Of a stretch of 64,000 nucleotides of DNA, positions 59,881 to 64,000 are shown in pieces (the first letter of the stretch is position 1; each line of letters opens with the position of its first letter). The position numbers and the translations under genes were made by a program. Origin of the DNA: Kuschelorhynchus macadamiae (lineage: Eukaryota; Arthropoda; Insecta; Coleoptera; Curculionidae); the NCBI GenBank assembly GCA_030620095.1, contig JAUTXW010004703.1, forward strand, positions 462,501-526,500. The letters run 5' to 3'. The notes beneath the pieces were generated by a model. It was given only the letters and a program-made list of their open reading frames with translations, ran no database searches and was not told where the DNA came from.

Positions 59881-60277
59881 GGGTAGGGGAGAGTGGGCAT
59901 GAAAGAGCCGTGCTATGAAAGAGCCGTTTGCCATTGTACTAAAACCACAGCAAATTTAGATTTAGTACAATTAGTTATTTGTAGCACCCCTAGTTGTCGG
60001 TTATCCACAGAAGTGTCAAATGAATCGGCCGGTAAACAAATGCGCAGTACTGATCTGTTGATTTTCTTAAGCTATTCAAAATAAATCGTGTTGAACATTA
60101 TTTGATTTTTTGCCTCGCTAAGTTTATCAAAGTCGACTTTTGTTATTTTATCGAATATCTGTAAGTATTTCTTTTGATATTCTAGCATGCATAAAATTTA
60201 TTTAAACCGGAATAGTTAGGATAGGTTAGGTTATGTTTCATAAATGCACTTGCGTTGAAAGAGCCGCAGGAATGTGT

Positions 60278-60301
60278 CATGAAAGAGCCGGCTCTTTCAT
60301 G
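60278..60301. promoter_or_regulatory. Perfect 24-bp palindrome of the transposon's repeated motif
   Basis: Two copies of catgaaagagcc meet head to head at 60289/60290, 65 bp before the transposase ATG. Single copies lie at about 59899, 59916, 60256 and (inverted) 60308, 62403 and 62620. I infer a transposase-binding site, possibly autoregulatory. Also, gaaaataaaat at 62480 may serve polyadenylation. Confidence 0.6.
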
Positions 60302-60365
60302 CCTATGTGACTGGCTCTTTCATAACCTACATATGCAAATTAGTTTTTTTTTTGTTATTAGAATA

Positions 60366-62258
60366 ATGGAACCACCAATTAAAAAGACAACAAAAAAGCG
60401 GGAAAGACCGGATCCAGCTGTGGTGGAAGAAGCGGTGCGAGAAGTCTTAGATCGTGGCCAAAAGATTAATCCGACAGCAATTTCTTTTAAAATTTCGAGA
60501 GCATATTTGGCAAAGATAGTAAAGAAGGTAAGAAATGAACAAACTCAAATTTATGTTCACCGCCCTAATATAGGAAATAGACGAATATTTTCTACGGATC
60601 AGGAAAAGGCCCTTGCTGAATATCTCAAAACGGCTTCCAAAATGTGTCATGGGTTAACTCGAAGTCAGGTTAGAAAATTAGCATTCGATTATGCTCAAGC
60701 GAACTCTATTCCAACTGACAACTGGGACAAGAAAAAAGAGGCTAGTTTGGACTGGTTAAGGGGTTTTATGCAGCGCCATAATGATTTATCTGTTAGGACA
60801 CCGGAAAGCACATCTTTGTCCAGAGCAACCAGTTTTAATAAAACAAATGTTCAAAACTTTTTCTCCCAGTTACAGAAAGTTTTCGAGAAATATAAATTTC
60901 CACCTCACATGATTTTTAACTGCGACGAAACAGGATGCACAACTGTTTCAAATCCTCCAAAAGTTATTGCTGAACGGGGGTGTAAACAAGTGGGTCAGGT
61001 AACGTCAGCGGAGAGGGGAAGCTTAGTGACGTTATTGTTTTTCGTTAATGCAGCAGGGACGTCTTTACCACCAGTCTTCGTTTTTCCCAGGGTAAACTTC
61101 AGAGAGAACATGTTAATAGGAGCTCCTGCGGGAAGCTTAGGACTAGCGAATCCAAGTGGTTGGATGTATGAAGACGGCTTTATAGCATCCCTTAATCATT
61201 TTGCTAGTATTGTAAAACCCTCGAAGGAAAATCCTGCCTTACTTTTAATGGACAATCATGCCACTCATATAAATTTGAAAGTAATCACATTTGCACGTGA
61301 AAATGAAATTGTAATTTTAACATTTCCACCCCATTGTAGCCACCGACTCCAGCCTTTAGATGTCGGTGTTTACTCACCATTTAAAACCAGGTACAAAATA
61401 GCCATGAATGAATGGATGTTAACAAATGCGGGAACAACGGTGACAATATACCACATATCTCAATTTGTTAATAATGCTTATTTGGCCGCTTTTTCACCAC
61501 ATAATATAACACAGGGATTTTACAAAACTGGAATATATCCCTTGAACTCATGTATATTTAAAGAAGATGATTTTCTTCCTTCTTTCGTTACTGATAGGCC
61601 TAAGAATTCTGCTGAAAATGCTGATTTACCACAAGCAATCGCAAGCACTTCACTAAAGCCTTTAAGTTTACAATCAGCTCCGACTACCTCGAGTGATAAT
61701 CCAGTAGCTAGCACTTCAAAGGAATGCGTGATGGTATCGCCTGATATGGTTCGGCCGTTTCCAAAATCTGGACCCAGAAAACAGGTAAAAATATCTTGTA
61801 GAAAAATGCGTTCCGCAGTCATAACGGAAACACCTGAAAAGGACAGAATTGAAGAACTAGAATTAAATAAAGGAAAAAAGAATAAAACAATATTACAAAA
61901 AATAAAAACAAAACCATTGATAAAATCGCTAAGAGTTTCCTCTGACTCTAGTGAAAGCGGTGGGGAGATGTCACTTCACGATGATAGTGATGATTCGTTG
62001 AAAGATCCGACCTCGAATAAGAACATCCGTAAGTCGAAAATGCGATCTATTTGCCATAACCAAAAGGCAAAAAAGGGCAAAAAGGCTTCTATCCCTGGTG
62101 TTGTCCAGACTAATCTTAAGGACATTTGTAAATGTTGTGGTAAAGATTATAGCAAAAGTGAAGAGGATTGGTACCAATGTAAATTATGCAACGAATGGGC
62201 ACATGAATCTTGCGGTCAAAAAGGAAAATTAAATTTTTTTTGTAACTCGTGTTTTTAA
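60366..62258 (+). CDS. Pogo-type DDD transposase with C-terminal PHD finger
   Basis: Intact 630-residue protein from ATG 60366 (MEPPIKKTTKKRERPD). The frame is open further upstream but only across terminal-repeat motifs, and a T-run with ttattag just before the ATG could be a splice acceptor. An N-terminal basic HTH/psq-like region (about 15-60) and a CENP-B-type HTH (about 75-145) precede the DDE_1 catalytic core: CDETG (D187), LLLMDNHATH (D296), SHRLQPLDVGVY (D332), with 35 residues between the last two Asp. After GFYKTGIYPLN come a Ser/Pro-rich linker, a Lys-rich Ser/Asp-rich stretch and a Cys4-His-Cys3 PHD finger (CKCC...CKLC...WAHESC...CNSC, about 587-630). It is predicted to be nuclear, binding the element ends and catalysing TA-targeted transposition. 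The PHD finger could read chromatin. All catalytic residues are present. Confidence 0.95.
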   Translation: MEPPIKKTTKKRERPDPAVVEEAVREVLDRGQKINPTAISFKISRAYLAKIVKKVRNEQTQIYVHRPNIGNRRIFSTDQEKALAEYLKTASKMCHGLTRSQVRKLAFDYAQANSIPTDNWDKKKEASLDWLRGFMQRHNDLSVRTPESTSLSRATSFNKTNVQNFFSQLQKVFEKYKFPPHMIFNCDETGCTTVSNPPKVIAERGCKQVGQVTSAERGSLVTLLFFVNAAGTSLPPVFVFPRVNFRENMLIGAPAGSLGLANPSGWMYEDGFIASLNHFASIVKPSKENPALLLMDNHATHINLKVITFARENEIVILTFPPHCSHRLQPLDVGVYSPFKTRYKIAMNEWMLTNAGTTVTIYHISQFVNNAYLAAFSPHNITQGFYKTGIYPLNSCIFKEDDFLPSFVTDRPKNSAENADLPQAIASTSLKPLSLQSAPTTSSDNPVASTSKECVMVSPDMVRPFPKSGPRKQVKISCRKMRSAVITETPEKDRIEELELNKGKKNKTILQKIKTKPLIKSLRVSSDSSESGGEMSLHDDSDDSLKDPTSNKNIRKSKMRSICHNQKAKKGKKASIPGVVQTNLKDICKCCGKDYSKSEEDWYQCKLCNEWAHESCGQKGKLNFFCNSCF

Positions 62259-62649
62259 AAGTCTTTTATTATTATTTTTTAATTTACCGTGTTTGCCTAA
62301 AAAGTTGCAGAAACTATTAGTAAAATTTAAGTTTAACACTCCTTATACTGTTTATTTGTTAAAGTTACAAATTATCATTTTGTTAGTGGAATTTTTATGA
62401 CTGGCTCTTTCAAAACAGAATGCGTCTCTTTCATTACTAACATGTTATGAAAAAGCCAAAAAACACTTTTTTTAAGTTTGAAAATAAAATATTTGTTTGT
62501 TAAAGTATTTGTTTTATTATTATCCAAATATGTTCGCAAATAACTATATTATCCAAGAATTTACTTGGCGAATTAAAAAAATAATAATAATTAGTATATT
62601 TTTTATTAAAGAAAAAAACGGCTCTTTCATGCCCACTCTCCCCTATTTG

Positions 62650-63250
62650 AAAATACATATCATACATTTTTAGTAAATATTTAAAAAATGAGAGTGGGAA
62701 TGCCTAGAATGCGAGTGAATTTTAATATTCATACAGATTTGATTAAAATCGATATTAAGTGAGCAATTCATACATTTTTAGTAATAAATATTTAAAATAG
62801 GGATGCCATCAATTAATCAATCAATCCGATAAGTATTTTTTTCAGATAATTTAAACATTTAATTAGGTCACCGTTTTGTTCCCCCATTTTGAATTTGTCT
62901 CAACATTTTTACCAGTTCATCCCTATATAATATTTGATTTTTGAGCAAAATTTGAACATAATCGATGTAGTAGTTTTCTGCATTGACACATAATATTTTA
63001 TTGGGCCGCCATTTTGGATTTGTAGTAAAACTTATCAGTTGATGAGTCATGTCAAACCTAATTTTTCTGCAAAATTTGGATAAAATTAATAAGCAGTTTT
63101 TTTAGTAATATTTTTTTAACATTTCAATAAACTGCCATTTTGTTCAGCCATATTAGATTTTTACCAAAATTACCACGTCATCATCATATGACCTTTAATT
63201 TTTAACCAAAACTTGTAAGTAATACAAGCAGTTCTTGAGCTTTGTCGTAT
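62650..63250. repeat. Continuation of degenerate repeats, including 'ccgccattttg' modules
   Basis: aatattcatacagatttgat and taaatatttaaaatagggatgcc resemble the 59390-59880 modules. From 62860, ccgttttgttcccccatttt, gggccgccattttggattt and actgccattttgttcagcca with accaaaat.taccacgtcat belong to the family at 55110-56290. Confidence 0.6.
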
Positions 63251-64000
63251 CCTAAATCTTAAATTCTAACCAGTTTAGAACATGTTTACGAACACATTTT
63301 TACTTTTAATACCCAAAGATTCACCATTTAAATTCCTTTACATGACAACACTTATATAAAAAATTGGCCCAACTCAAGTGAAAATTAAAATCGAAATCAT
63401 CCGAAACTTTATTATTTCCCCAGATTTCATCCAAAATCTAGTGATTTTCGAAATCGCAGTACGTTTTTTTAAACGTTAGACGCCCTTCGACTATTTTAAT
63501 ATAGTATAGGTGTATTCTATAATTATTTTAATTCTCCGATAGGAAAAATTATTGTAATCGGCAAAAAAATCACCTCAGAGTCTTTTTTGTATCAATTTGC
63601 TTCTGAAGATTCTCACATGACCCCCGACGAAATAAACGTTCTATTATACTGAACCGGTTTGGTCAATACGTCATGTGACCCAAAATAAGTGAATAAGGTA
63701 TCTTCTATTAGACATGTCTATTGGAAAAGAAAATTTTGCTGTTTACTTAGTGATTAAAAGACAATTCCAAACTTACACGGCCATGTCTTTACAAACTCAC
63801 ATCGCCGCACCATAGTTAGGTCAACTAAAGCTCCTAGTCCAAGATAAAGTAAATAAAACTTATTTATTAAATATTTAAAAAATTAATCTTTTTCTAATGT
63901 CACCGCACCTTTAGAACGCTGCTTCTTGAAGTAAGGCAACATATAATTAGAAGATTTGAGCCATATCAACAAATACACAATAATATATTAAAACACACGC
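63251..64000. other. Terminal spacer, nothing recognised
   Basis: No coding sense, repeat pair or terminus motif was found. Confidence 0.4.

Larger units (their letters stand above)
59886..62643 (+). mobile_element. Complete pogo/Tigger-type transposon
   Basis: TA duplications at 59884-59885 and 62644-62645. Terminal inverted repeats begin GGGGAGAGTGGGCATGAAAG and extend at least 25 bp with no mismatch. Length 2758 bp. The word gaaagagcc (or its complement) is repeated at least six times in the noncoding ends. The transposase reading frame is intact. The element looks young and possibly autonomous. Confidence 0.95.

Noticed and set aside
60255..60365. N-terminal extension of the pogo ORF by 37 codons
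   Set aside because: It lacks an ATG at its start, runs through the terminal motif repeats, and family proteins begin near the Met at 60366.

Overview
This is a repeat-dominated, AT-rich stretch of an animal genome. The transposon families (Tc1/mariner relatives, pogo, hAT, Jockey-like non-LTR elements, several Penelope-like elements) point to an arthropod, most likely an insect. I cannot name the species. I see no intact conventional host gene. Nearly every coding segment belongs to a transposable element, and almost all are broken. The one long intact reading frame is a pogo-type transposase with a PHD finger (60366-62258).

Layout: 0-0.7 kb, non-LTR fragment. 1.2-6.6 kb, a minus-strand Penelope-like element (PLE-1) split by a 3.5-kb long-inverted-repeat DD41D transposon. 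6.6-7.7 kb, PLE-2 and Tc1 debris. 8.4-13.4 kb, non-LTR relics, one of them split by PLE-3 plus a (TA)n tract. 13.4-17.7 kb, featureless AT-rich DNA. 17.7-20.3 kb, a non-LTR 3' end and then PLE-4 with a hammerhead-ribozyme-like tail. 21.6-22.4 kb, copy 1 of a Cys-rich gene family. 23.6-23.9 kb, a minisatellite. 24.0-30.3 kb, a PLE-5 C-terminal relic running into a tandem array of about 524-bp units. 30.3-39.9 kb, dispersed repeats, microsatellites and two copies of a DDE transposon with a D-to-E spacing near 82. 39.9-41.6 kb, Cys-rich copy 2. 43.7-46.1 kb, a hAT element with a perfect 8-bp target duplication. 47.3-50.5 kb, a third DDE copy inserted in a Tc1 transposase. 52.3-54.6 kb, a second long-inverted-repeat DD41D element. 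54.6-57.4 kb, repeats and mariner-like relics. 59.9-62.6 kb, the intact pogo element. The rest is degenerate repeats.

The most interesting object is the 24.3-30.3 kb array. Eleven copies of a hammerhead-type self-cleaving ribozyme core recur mostly at 522-525 bp intervals. Each normal unit also carries a splice-donor/acceptor pair 128 nt apart, an ATG with about 29 codons, an in-frame C-terminal stub and a second degenerate hammerhead-like core at the stop codon. A PLE C-terminus leads directly into the first unit. I read the unit as a PLE pseudo-LTR with almost all of its ORF deleted, amplified in tandem, so that a transcript could cut itself into unit-length RNAs (a retrozyme-like satellite). 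At least four other PLE tails in the window carry recognisable or degenerate versions of the same fold.

A second theme is that both long-inverted-repeat DD41D transposons carry repeated TA-CAGGG termini concentrically inside their arms. This could reflect Russian-doll insertions or multiple alternative ends.
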